Assembly: GCA_029718625.1 (NCBI GenBank)
Contig: CM056385.1
Location: forward strand, 24,248,895 to 24,312,894
DNA: 64,000 nt
Origin: Synaphobranchus kaupii
Lineage: Eukaryota > Chordata > Actinopteri > Anguilliformes > Synaphobranchidae
Reading direction: 5' to 3'
Below are positions 49,996-61,000 of the stretch, one piece after another (positions within the stretch are counted from its first letter, which is position 1; the number at the start of each line of letters is the position of its first letter). The position numbers and the translations under genes are program-made. The notes below the pieces were generated by a model. The model searched no databases. It was given only the letters and a program-made list of their open reading frames with translations, and had not been told where the DNA came from.

Positions 49996-52250
49996 ATTTT
50001 CCTGATGGTGGAATGTTATTGTATTGTAATTGTGTCTTTCCTACAGAAATAACCGCAATGACCACAGACTCTCAGCCCCTAAGAACAATAACTTCTGTAC
50101 CTTCTGACTTCATGTAAACACAGAATTCAGATACAACTACACACAGCCACACAATGAAGCCCCAAACTTGGGTTGTTTTTGCTTCTTCTTCATCCTCTTC
50201 GTCCTCTTCTTCCTCTTCCTCCTGTCGATTTTGTCATCAAAAATGCTCCATGCCTTCAAAGAATAATTCTCCCCATTGGATAACAACATCTGATCAAAGT
50301 ATATTGTAAAGTATTGACTACTTTTTGATCAGAATACTATAAATGATTGCCTTTTTACACTTTCACGTGACACATAAAGTTTGAATGACCACATTCTCAT
50401 CAGATGGAAAGATGAAAAAACACAGGGCCAAGTTACTTTAATAATTTAGAGAAAATTGGGTAGCATTGCTTTGGAATAGAGCTTGTTTAATTTGTGTCAG
50501 CTAAGTATTTTTTGTTGTTACATGGCCTCATTTTGATATCAATACTTTTAATGGCAGGATTTTGCCATGAAAAGTAATGACTTTGCTATTTTTATTATAG
50601 ATAGTGCTTTGTATGCGTGAGTAACTTGCCATTTTTGTACGTTGAAAATTTTTTTTGTTGCGATATATATACAACTAATACAACACGTGTGAAAGGGCTA
50701 GGAACGCCTGGGTAGGTGATTAAATGTGGTGTTCTTTAGGGATGACACGTACAGACAACAAAATACTAAACTCTTTAGACAAGTCTTCAGCTGCTAATTC
50801 GAAATACAACATCAGAAATCTTACAAAAATATAAAGTAAATAAACCGCTGCAGCCCACAGCCAAAAGGGTACTTTTACCATCTCAAGGCGGGCTATATGC
50901 TTCAGCATATTTTTATTGCCCGCAGGGCAATGTTCATGCATGTGATGGTCTTATCTCTTTGAGTATGGTGTGTCGTAATGTATTCTACTTGCCATTATTT
51001 CCTCAGAACCCTGCACTCGGTTATCTTTATGATCATGTACTGTTTGTGTAAACATTCTGTATTCAGTGGAACATTATGACAAAGAGTAAAGATCAGCGGT
51101 GATGAAATAGAAAAAAAAATTAAAGGAACTCAATTGTTGGCATTGTCTTCATTTTGTGCAAAGCGTTTCTGCTTAAGTTCTGTAAAGCCAGGATCTGAAA
51201 GGAGAAATGTTTGCTTGGCTTAATAGCCCATAGCTGCAAAAGACTGTAAATGGAAACATTAGAGAGTGTATCTGGAGCCCTGAAATAACGCTCTTCACAT
51301 AGGTGTCATTACAGAGATTCTGACTCCCAATAATCCATTCTTAACAAGTGACTTCAGTTCAATTCAATTTTATGTGTATAGTGTTTTTTTTTTGTTTTTT
51401 TTTACAAAGACACTGGCACAAAATTGCTGTACAGAGGAAACAGAAAGGAAATATGGTCAAAAACTAGGCCCCAAAAAATAAACCCCAAAAAAGCAAGGCA
51501 CAAAAAGTCACAAACTCTTTATGCATGTCTTTATTACTGGACATCACCAGTCATCCCGTCACTCCCCTCAGTTGAAAACATGGACTTTGTTCAGCAGTAA
51601 GCCATGGATGGTTAATGTAGCAGTTTGTAGATTTAAAAAAATTGCTTTAAAAGCAGTTGCACAGTTCTGAGGTCTGTTTTGTGTCAGCTCATGTTGGAAG
51701 GTGCTTTAGGAGTGATGCTTCAGATGAGTAGAGGAATATTAAATCAGGTTGATCGACGACTTGAGTTTTGACTGATCGACGACTTGAGTTTTGACTGTTG
51801 GAAGTCATCTTGTTGACTGTCTCCTTGTCTTTATTTGTTGCTATCCCTTCTTAATGTTGCAGAGAACTACTGAAAGTCGGTAAGATATTAATTTCTGTAT
51901 TTATAATTATGGATTTGTTCCTGGCAGGCATAATTAAAAAAGGGGAATATCCTTGCAGACACTAAATAGCATTTATAATCTCTCTGAAAAGACACATACT
52001 CAGAGCTAAGTCAATGAAAACTGACTTTTTTCAGACTATGGAATACCCCAGGTAGCAGACATCAGTTTGTTTTGGTCTGGTTAAGGAAAATTATTTCAGC
52101 ACAAAGCCTTTGATCAACTTTAAAGCATTAGTTCAGGTGTTGCTATGTTTTTAGCTTTCTGTGAATGTAATTTGTCTCAAGTTAATCATTATTAGCCCTC
52201 AGTAACAGGTGCATATGTTTAGAGGTGTGTGCATGATAAATAACAGAACA
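49996..52250. other. Intergenic, no gene recognised
   Basis: Contains a CTTCTTCATCCTCTTCGTCC pyrimidine tract at about 50185 and a retroposon-like tail TTCAATTCAATTTTATGTGT at 51357-51530. A 25-bp direct duplication (TGATCGACGACTTGAGTTTT) lies at about 51749 and 51774. The minus-strand frame at 50720-50941 has one hydrophobic stretch but no support as a gene. Confidence 0.45.
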
Positions 52251-52297
52251 CTCCTGTTCTCTTAGAAACACTGAGCAGAGTTTATTCAGGACAGTAC

Positions 52298-52595
52298 ATG
52301 AAGATGATGTTGTGGGCTGTACTAGGATTCACCCTGCTCCTCAGCACCTCTACATTTGCACAAATGTCCTCATCAACTGAAGGAACTCCAACCACCGGAA
52401 TTGATACAAATTCAACAACTACAGCAAACGGAACTGATTCAACAACTCCCACAGCTAATGAAACAACTGCAACAGCTTCAACTGATTCAACAGCTTCAAC
52501 TGATTCAACAGCTTCAACTGATTCAACAGCTTCAACTGATTCAACAGCTTCAACTGATTCAACAGCTTCAACTGATTCAACAACAATAGTAGACC
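52298..52595 (+). CDS. Candidate first exon of a secreted or membrane mucin-like protein
   Basis: Opens MKMMLWAVLGFTLLLSTSTFA, a good signal peptide with a plausible cleavage before Gln22. A Ser/Thr/Asn-rich stretch follows with N-x-T/S sites (NSTT, NGTD, NETT), then six to seven STDSTA hexapeptides encoded by an 18-bp repeat. A donor-like GTAAGG follows the codons for VD at 52596; without splicing the frame stops at 52609. The product would be heavily O-glycosylated. I could not identify later exons, so this may be the 5' part of a sialomucin-type gene or an orphan. No family recognised. Confidence 0.45.
52470..52585 (+). repeat. 18-bp coding tandem repeat
   Basis: Unit ACAGCTTCAACTGATTCA, six to seven copies, nearly identical, encoding Thr-Ala-Ser-Thr-Asp-Ser. 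Copy number may be polymorphic. Confidence 0.92.
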
Positions 52596-54240
52596 GTAAG
52601 GACCTCTGACTTCATTCTTTATTTTGGATGGTTTTAAAGTTACAATTTTATGAAAAAATACTCTTCAGTGATTAAGAGGTTTTTGTGCACATATGAAATA
52701 CATTTTGGCTTAAAGATAGAAAACCATGAAACTTGACTGGGTGTTGTGTGCTGTTTGGGGTCAGGTCCATTTTGTGAAATTTTAGGTACGTACTGGCAGC
52801 ATTAGATTTTACAAACCCCAAAAACATTCAACTATCTGTTAAAATGGCACCATCTTGTGGTCAAAATGTGGTAGTACTGTTATATACAAGGATATGAGAT
52901 GACCGACTTCAAACTCTAATTAAACTTCATGGGGGGATTTAACGTCACCATTTTCACTGTGCATATTTATGAAAGGATGTGCAAACTTTCTATAGCCAGT
53001 ATGTACTTACATATGACCACATGTACTTATAAATCTGAAATATTTTGACATCTGGAATAGCACCTGATATGACAGAAAAATACAAAAAGAAAACAGCCAA
53101 GGCAGAAAGCTAGCTATTGCTGCTGTTAACTAAAGTGGATCATCGTAAACTTGATTACTAACCTAGTTATATAAATCTGAGGGACAGTCATAAAAAGCAA
53201 ACATATCTATCATCATATTTAGTGAGCTAGACTGATAGTGGCTTATGAGAAAGAATGAATAAAGCATCTTGCTCCAGACAAGAAGTCCATGCAGTCGAGT
53301 CAAGGTAAATGTATTCATAGGTGTGGAAAAAACTCAACATCCATACCATTGTTACTGTAATTGTAAATTACGAGTGTTTAAATAGGAAGTTACGCAGTGT
53401 TGCATTTTACTAGTGAACTTACTCAAAATAATCCGATTTTTTTTTCTAGGTTTAAATAATTTGACGACAGATAACTAGCAACAAGATACATGTATAATGG
53501 AGTATAATGTTACTTTGTAAAGGGTAACCATATAAAAAGACTTTCGGTATATTTAGCAACGTGACAAGCCATAAAACATTAGCTAACACGTCATTAGCGG
53601 GGCGGGGGGCGCGTCAAGTTGCATGCCTGCTTAAACGATCTTGCTGACATTAGCTGGCTTGTTCATTCAATGGTCCCTGTCTAGCTAGCGTTCTCTACAA
53701 AGCCAGCTAACTAGTTCCATTTATCGATGCAAGCTTGGTTAAATATAGGGATATATAATTAGGTATCACACGCGAAGCATACGAAGTGCTATTTTCAAAA
53801 GTTGGAGTTAGCTGGTAGACATTACATAGTTAACTTGGTCTTGCTACAAAATAAGTAATTACCTTTCTGTAGCACTGTAGCTACGGTGGAAGAATGTTTA
53901 CGAGTTGCAGATGTAGCCTACACCACATGGCCTTTCGACAATGGTTTATTCGGGAAATGAAGTCAAAGGTCTCGTCGGCTTCAGTAATCGCGTCTTGTTA
54001 TTGACAACATAGCTATCCCATAAGCGCTTTCAAAAAACATAAACATTGCGTCACGGTTGATCAAACCATATTAACTGGAGTTTCATTTTGGCTGTGTCCG
54101 AATACGACCCCTACACACTTTTGGGTACGCATATTTGAGTCCACTGTCAAAAAGCTTTTGAGTGTGCGATTTTTCTCACAAATGGGGGCACTTAAATTAC
54201 CAAAACGAACCCCTTATTTCCGGGGTGTTGTTGAGGGAAT
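52596..54240. other. Intergenic or intronic, nothing recognised
   Basis: Downstream of the mucin-like exon. No further exon with matching composition was found. A GC-rich patch (GCGGGGCGGGGGGCGCGTC) lies at 53599. Confidence 0.4.
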
Positions 54241-54299
54241 TCAGGAGCACACTCACCTGCAGAATTGTGCACTCATCCAACAATTTCAGCAAGTCCCTT

Positions 54300-54735
54300 A
54301 CAAAAATGAACTGCAGTATTACTGCAGTAAGACTGCAGTCATCTGCAGTATTACTGCAGTTTTATGAAGTACAAGTGCAGTTCTGTGCAGTAGTACTGCA
54401 TATTGAAGAATTTTACTTGTTAAAATCCTTTTTAACTGCAGTACAATTGTAACTTAGTGTAGTACATCTATAGTTCAGTGCAGTACAATTATAGATCAGT
54501 GCAGTACAACTGCAGTACAGTGCACTACAACTGTAGTTCAGTACAGTACAACTATAGAAGTATGCTTTACATTTTGCACTACTTCTGCAGTTCAGTACAG
54601 TACAATTGTAACTTAGTGTAGTACATCTATAGTTCCGTGCAGTACAACTGCAGTTTACTGCAGTACAATAGATCATACAATCTGCGCAATACAACTGCAG
54701 TTCAGTGCAGTACAACTCTAAAATTAGGCTATACA
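54300..54735. repeat. Degenerate about 21-bp repeat rich in CTGCAG
   Basis: Units such as TAGTTCAGTGCAGTACAACT recur with period about 21 and many substitutions. At 54310-54362 there is a palindromic stretch CTGCAGTATTACTGCAG. Cys/Tyr/Thr-rich frames on the minus strand (NCTAVNYSCTAL) are products of the repeat. Confidence 0.8.
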
Positions 54736-55660
54736 TTTGCAGTGTATAGGCAAATGGATATATAAATGACAAAAATATTGCTCAATCTGTAACCTGGCTA
54801 CTAGTACTGGTCCTTCTCCAATTTATATGTAAATCCCATGCTGTTAGAATCACTTAAAGCTTTTGTAATGGAAGCCATTTTATATCATATTTTTTTTACT
54901 GATTTTGCTTGATGTAAACATGAGTCAGATATTCTTTTAGTTAGATTTTTTTATTTGTTATTTGTTCTTTCGGCACCTTTTGCACAAAAAACAATCAGTT
55001 TTCTAACCAGTGTGTTGATTGAACATTCTGTGTATACAACTGTGCAGATACAAATATACAGATATACATATACAGAACACACAGTAGAGTAGAGCATCCA
55101 TTAAATAACATTGAATAAGTTAAGCATAACAACAATACATTGGCGATAAGGTAAAGGGATAAAAGAAAGGGCGGGATTCAAACCTACGATCACAGAGAGA
55201 CAAAAGGACTGATTTATAATGATCTTATTGCATTGCACCACAAAGGTTACAGAAGGGCATGGGGAATGGGGGAAAAATACATTGGTTTAATGCTAAAAAA
55301 TAAAATATGGCTTTTCCTTGTTAATCTGTTCATACAACACTGTGCCCCTAGTGGCCATTTCCACCTGATTATGATTAATTTGAATACAATATAATGTCAT
55401 ATAAATTTAATGTTTATGTCCAACATAAATATTTAAAAAATATTTCTAACATTTAAAATATTTACAAATAATATGTTTGAATTCATATCTGACTAACAGA
55501 CTACCAAACCTGAATAACAATTAGTTCATATAACTGCTGAATAGACCATGAACTCATTAACTATGGGGGGCCAACAGTGCCAAAATTCTGTCATTTGTGA
55601 GTGCGAATGCAATCGCCTTATACTGTGCGCTTCAATTGGTCACATCTCACTCGCAGGTTT
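54736..55660. other. Intergenic, nothing recognised
   Basis: AT-rich sequence with no coding or mobile-element signature that I can name. Confidence 0.4.
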
Positions 55661-55669
55661 ACTTATGTC

Positions 55670-55996
55670 ACTCATCCGCACTTGCACTGGCATTCGCACT
55701 CGCAGTTGCATTGGCATTCACACTCATTGGCACTCGCACTCTCATTGGGACTTGCACTCACATTGGCACTCACACTCACATTGGCACTCTCACTGGGACT
55801 TGCACTCACATTGGCACTCTCATTGGCACTTGCACTCACATTGGCACTCATTGGCACTCGCATTAGCACTCGCACTTTCATTGGCACTCGCACTCTCATT
55901 GGCACTCGCACTCTCATTGGCACTCGCACTCTCATTGGCACTCGCACTCCCATTGGCACTCGCACTCACATTGGCACTCGCACTCACATTGGCATT
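55670..55996 (+). repeat. 18/12-bp tandem repeat just past the transposase stop
   Basis: Unit CATTGGCACTCGCACTCT and shorter variants, about 20 copies. The three plus frames read as Ala-Leu/Ser-Leu, His-Ser-His-Trp or Gly-Thr-Arg repeats, all shadows. The array ends about 60 bp from the stop of the minus-strand transposase exon, so it may be part of its 3' UTR. Confidence 0.9.
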
Positions 55997-56055
55997 ATGA
56001 AACTGTTTAATGGCCACATGAGTGGCCTTCTAGAGTCCCTCATTTTCTAAATGAT

Positions 56056-59000
56056 TTAGTCTCGTTCATGTTTGTTAGCTAATGGAAGAATTATTGTTCC
56101 ATCACAAACCAAACCAACCTCAATACACTTGTTTGTGATCTGTGGTGGGAAAATTGCTACAAGATTATTTGTGAATGTCACATGTAGCATGTGCGAATCA
56201 GCATATACATGGTTAGTTTGTCTTTTCAGATATGTTTTGACTTGTGCTACATTTGCTAGTATGACCATTTTTTCTCTGCCAGACAAGGTCTGAACACGCA
56301 CAATGTGTTTGATGTTAAAAACCTTGTTGCCAGCTGTTATTAGAGAGTTGCATCTGGAATATTTCAGGCTGTATTCATGTGTAGTATACAGTGTGCCATT
56401 AAGGGTAAATCTTCTGAAGTACGTCCCTTTGGTGCTCAGTAACTCAATGCCTATTTGTTCTGCCGCAATTTGGTGAGAGATTGGAAGTTCCTGAGTTACA
56501 CTACTACCAAATAAACTACATTGTTCCACAAGCTCAACTTTCTTGCACAGGGGGTATCCTCTGAGCACTTGGTCAATGAAGTTGCTAGTTATGCTATTTT
56601 CACCAACATAAATTCTCGACCACTTATTCAATTCTTTAAGCCTTGTTAAGTTTTCCGTAACCTGAATTGATAGGTGTTGTGTACCATTAAATAGTTTCAA
56701 AAGTTGTCCTCCATTGCTTTCAAAGTTAAAGGTTGATGACAGAGATAACGGCCCATGTCTCCTCACACTTTCTGCCAGGTGAGTGAGAAGATGAACATTA
56801 AAGGACAAGTTCTCTTTTCCATATAGTGACTCCATATGGAGCACAAACTCGCAAAGACCAATGTGAGCATTTTCAAGGTCTGACATGCTTATATTTGATT
56901 TGGTCAGCGAGTACACTGCAGAGGCAAGGAGTAGCCAATGATTAAAATATAGATTAGGGAGTAAACCTAGAAGGATAAACGGTGAAATGAGGAGGAAGGT
57001 CTTCCACTCACTTCCTTTCCACATACGTCTCTGATTTACTGATCTAGGCAGTCGGGTTACTTCACTTGGTGGTCTGACAGACTTCAGCCGCTCATCAATT
57101 TGATGGCTTACCCTAGGTGATTTAATTTGTACAGCATCCACTTTGTTCTCAAACCACAACCCTGTGATCTGTTTGACTACTCCAAGGAGTACTGAATGCA
57201 AATAGTCAGGTACAAAGCTCTCAGCCATATTGAAATGCTGTAGTTTTGACAGTGGACTTAAACCCTTCACCCCATTAATAGGCTTCTCTGCTGTGGCAAA
57301 TTCACCATCTTGGAGAATGCCTTCGTGGGTTCGCTCATGAGGGAGTGGTATAGACAATGGGTATACTCTCGTAAAGCCTCTCCCTTTCTCCACTCTTTCT
57401 CCTGCATGTTCACAGAAATTACATCCATGTTGTCCATTGAACTGTTTTATGTTCTGAATCAGAGCCCTTGCTACTGAATCAACTGTGCATAGCAGATTGA
57501 CAACTTTCGTACGTTCAAGTGAGTTGGTTTGCTTATTTAACCACTGGAAACCAGTGGTCTCTAGTCGGGCACACTCATCAACAAATGGTTTCAAAAAACA
57601 ATTCATATTTGGTTTCACCGGACCAAACCAGATTCCTGGTACTAGTATACACTGCTTTCTATCAATGATAGTCATTTCATTAATTGTGCACTGAATGGGC
57701 CACATGGAATAATTGGAAGACTCAAATACAGGGATGCCGTCAGTATTCCATGTTAATGATATGTTGTTTGTATTCCTTAATAATGGCACAGTTTTGTGTA
57801 GAGACCCATCACACACATCAGCAATGCTACCATCAGAGTGACCTCTAGGTACCATGGACTCTTTTAGATTGTTATTCTCAAAAAGATCTCGGAGGTCACT
57901 TTCAAGAGGCGAGTACATAAAGAAACATCCCAATTTGATACTTTCACTAACATCACTTTCTGTCCCACACATTGAACAGAGGGCCTTCCCATCATTTACT
58001 ACACCAATGTATTCTGTGCATTGTCTATTACAACAGTAATGATGCATTTCCCAGCTGGTGTTCGAACAGAAAGCCTTGTTGAAAAGATAATTTGTGTCTG
58101 GCAAACTGTTATCTGGCAAATGCATTTGTAACAGTGACAAAAGATCTTGAAATAAAACCTTTGTACATTTATGTCGCAGTTTGAATGCCAGCAAAGCCGT
58201 CAAACTTTCAGCCACTGTCATCTTTGCACCAGGATAGAGCAGTCTATCTCCATCTTTGATTTGATCGATGTTCTTCTAAAATAAATAAATAAATACATTT
58301 TTTTAAAAGACTTGTGTCTGGAGACATCGTCCGAGACTTAAGACCATTGTCAAGGCCAGTGTTGAGCTTGTTACTCAGAAATATATTCCTCATTACTCGT
58401 GACTAATTTCAAAAGTTATAAAATTACTTTACTTATCAGTGTCTAGGAGCAGTAATACATTACACTACAAAAACATTCCATTGTCACGTACAATTATTCT
58501 TTGACATTGTGAGTCGGCTTGTTAGACCCTGTAACAAACAACACTCACGCTGATAACAACTGATTCCCAACAACTGAGCGTGTAAGGTGAACTGCAGCAA
58601 GAACTTAAGACCATTGTCAAGGCTGCACAATGAGTGACTATACCTCATGCAGGTACGGAGAGTGGCGCTCATGTCTGGAGCCGTCGTCCGAGGCTTCACC
58701 CAGTGTGTCAGCTCTCTATTGAAGAGACAGAGAGATAAAAGAGATGCTCATAACAGACTGGGGAAATTCCCAACAACTGAGCGTGTAAGGTGAACTGCAG
58801 CAAAAACTTAAGACCAATCTCAAGGCTGCACAGTGAGTGACTATACCTCATGCAGGTACGGAGAGTGGCGCTCATGTCTGGAGCCATCGTCCGAGGCTTC
58901 ACCCAGTGTGTCAGCTCTCTATTGAAGAGACAGAGGGGAGAAAGAGATGCTCACAACAGACTGGGGAAATTCCCAACAACTGAGTGTGTAAGGTGAACTG

Positions 59001-60962
59001 CAGCAAAAACTTAAGACCAATCTCAAGGCTGCACAGTGAGTGACTATACCTCATGCAGGTACGGAGAGTGGCGCTCATGTCTGGAGCCGTCGTCCGAGGC
59101 TTCACCCAGTGTGTCAGCTCTCTATGGAAGAGACAGAGGGGAGAAATAGATGCTCACAACAGACTGGGGAAATTCCCAACAACTGAGTGTGTAAGGTGAA
59201 CTGCAGCAAAAACTTAAGACCATTGTCAAGGCTGCACAATGAGTGACTATACCTCATGCAGGTACGGAGAGTGGCGCTCATGTCTGGAGCCGTCGTCCGA
59301 GGCTTCACCCAGTGTGTCAGCTCTCTATTGAAGAGACAGAGAGATAAAAGAGATGCTCACAACAGACTGGGGAAATTCCCAACAACTGAGCGTGTAAGGT
59401 GAACTGCAGCAAAAACTTAAGACCATTGTCAAAGCTGCACAGTGAGTGACTATACCTCATGCAGGTACGGAGAGTGGCGCTCATGTCTGGAGCCGTCGTC
59501 CGAGGCTTCGCTCAATGTGTCAGCTCTCTATTGAAGAGACAGAGAGATAAAAGAGATGCTCACAACAGACTGGGGAAATTCCCAACAACTGAGCGTGTAA
59601 GGTGAACTGCAGCAAAAACTTAAGACCATTGTCAAAGCTGCACAGTGAGTGACTATACCTCATGCAGGTACGGAGAGTGGCGCTCATGTCTGGAGCCGTC
59701 GTCCGAGGCTTCACCCAGTGTGTCAGCTCTCTATGGAAGAGACAGAGGGGAGAAATAGATGCTCACAACAGACTGGGGAAATTCCCAACAACTGAGTGTG
59801 TAAGGTGAACTGCAGCAAAAATTTAAGACCATTGTCAAAGCTGCACAGTGAGTGACTATACCTCATGCAGGTACGGAGAGTGGCGCTCATGTCTGGAGCC
59901 GTCGTCCGAGGCTTCGCTCAATGTGTCAGCTCTCTATTGAAGAGACAGAGAGATAAAAGAGATGCTCACAACAGACTGGGGAAATTCCCAACAACTGAGT
60001 GTGTAAGGTGAACTGCAGCAAAAACTTAAGACCATTGTCAAGGCTGCACAGTGAGTGACTATACCTCATGCAGTATTAATACCGTGTTTTATGCATGTTT
60101 TCATGGAAGATAGCCATGGTGACTACATTGTGTAGTCAAGGTGATTAACAGATCTTTTTTTGCAATCAACCCAAAAATGCTATGACACATATCACATACA
60201 AAATTAATTCAGGTAATAATCACCTCTAATTGTGCTCTCCTTGATGCAGTGTTTCTTGGAGTTTCCACTTGAACCTCTTCCAAAAATACTTTGTATTTTT
60301 TTCTTCTTGGATGCCACATGGCATAAAACTCTTTCAACTGCAGCAAAAAACACATAAAAATTATCAGCTAAATATTAGTCACCAAAGAATGTATGTACCT
60401 AGCTAGCTAACTATCCAATCTTAATTTTGGTTATCTATAGAATTAAACAGGTTATTCGCCTAGGTAATGGTAACTAACGTTCATGTGAAATGAATTAGAC
60501 CATATCATTACACATAGCCTATTATGATTCACAAGTTTCAGTCAACTAAGTAATTATATCTGGATTAGCAAAAGTTGCCGAACAACAAGTGTATTAAACG
60601 TAAAACAAAATAAAAAATACTTAAGCGAACCTTTGCTGCACATGACAGTTAACTTACACATCTTTAGAACGTAACGCTAGACAGCAGTGAATGCACATGA
60701 GCTTCACAATACTTTTCTGACAGAAAACGTACGGTAACTAGTTTATTTTCAAATTAACTCACATTGGGTTATTTTTCTTATCTTTCGCTAGTTGTGTGAA
60801 ATTTGTAACTTGTACACTGAGTCATAGATAAAGTTGTTCGCTTATAGCGTTGAATCTTACCTCCTCACAGGACACTGGATCTTCAACTTTACTTCCCGCG
60901 CTCCACAGCACAAGGCGTTGACAGCTTTTAGCCCGTGGACGTCTGCGCGAGAGTGTTCTCAT
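56056..60962 (-). CDS. CACTA/EnSpm-type (tnp2-like) transposase gene with seven tandem exons
   Basis: Exons on the minus strand: 60962-60861 (34 codons, MRTLSRRRPRAKSCQRL), 60337-60224 (38 codons, LKEFYAMWHPRRKKYKVFLE), seven 24-codon exons (59933-59862, 59730-59659, 59527-59456, 59324-59253, 59121-59050, 58918-58847, 58715-58644), and 58275-56056 (739 codons plus stop). Every junction is phase 0 with GT-AG sites, giving 979 residues. The last exon starts KNIDQIKDGDRLLYPGA. It has a Cys cluster (CCNRQC, CSMC), LTWNTDGIPVF, PNMNCFLKPFVDE, CNFCEHAGERV, VPDYLHSVLLGV and TFNFESNGGQLLK. I take Asp in NTDG, Asp in VPDY and Glu in FNFES as a likely catalytic triad. The uninterrupted 739 codons suggest a young or constrained copy. 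I found no CACTA termini in the window, so it could be an element or a domesticated gene. Confidence 0.83.
58566..60076 (-). repeat. 203-bp tandem array, each unit containing a 72-nt exon
   Basis: Period exactly 203 bp. Seven full units carry the exon and its flanks; an eighth is truncated at 60065-60076. Each unit has an acceptor (TCTGTCTCTTCAATAG or CTTCCATAG), the exon (RADTLGEASDDG...RHSPYLHE), the donor GAG|GTATAGTCAC, and a 131-nt intron portion. Copies differ by a few bases; two units encode LSEA instead of LGEA. A diverged stub (GTCTGGAGACATCGTCCGAG) sits at about 58317. Confidence 0.95.
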
Positions 60963-61000
60963 TGCTGTTTAAAATTTCAAACTGACAAATTAACTAAAAA
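60963..61000. promoter_or_regulatory. 38-bp gap between divergent start codons
   Basis: The minus-strand transposase ATG (60962-60960) and the plus-strand ATG at 61001 are separated by 38 AT-rich bases with no TATA-like box. The two 5' ends must therefore overlap or use very short leaders. A shared bidirectional promoter is an inference. Confidence 0.5.

Noticed and set aside
50720..50941. 73-codon minus-strand ORF with a hydrophobic stretch (WLWAAAVYLLYIFVRF)
   Set aside because: No recognised family, no flanking exons or signals, and AT-rich sequence easily produces such frames.
55548..56050. Ala-Leu, His-Trp and Gly-Thr repeat ORFs
   Set aside because: Translations of the 18/12-bp tandem repeat; they have no support on either strand.
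58484..59714. Repeated minus-strand ORFs of about 64 codons (MKPRTTAPDMSATLRTCMRY)
   Set aside because: They read the 203-bp array in a different frame from the spliced 24-codon exon and run through the donor sites.
58566..60076. CRISPR-like repeat array
   Set aside because: The period is 203 bp with the whole unit conserved, no short repeat and variable spacers, and the host is a vertebrate.
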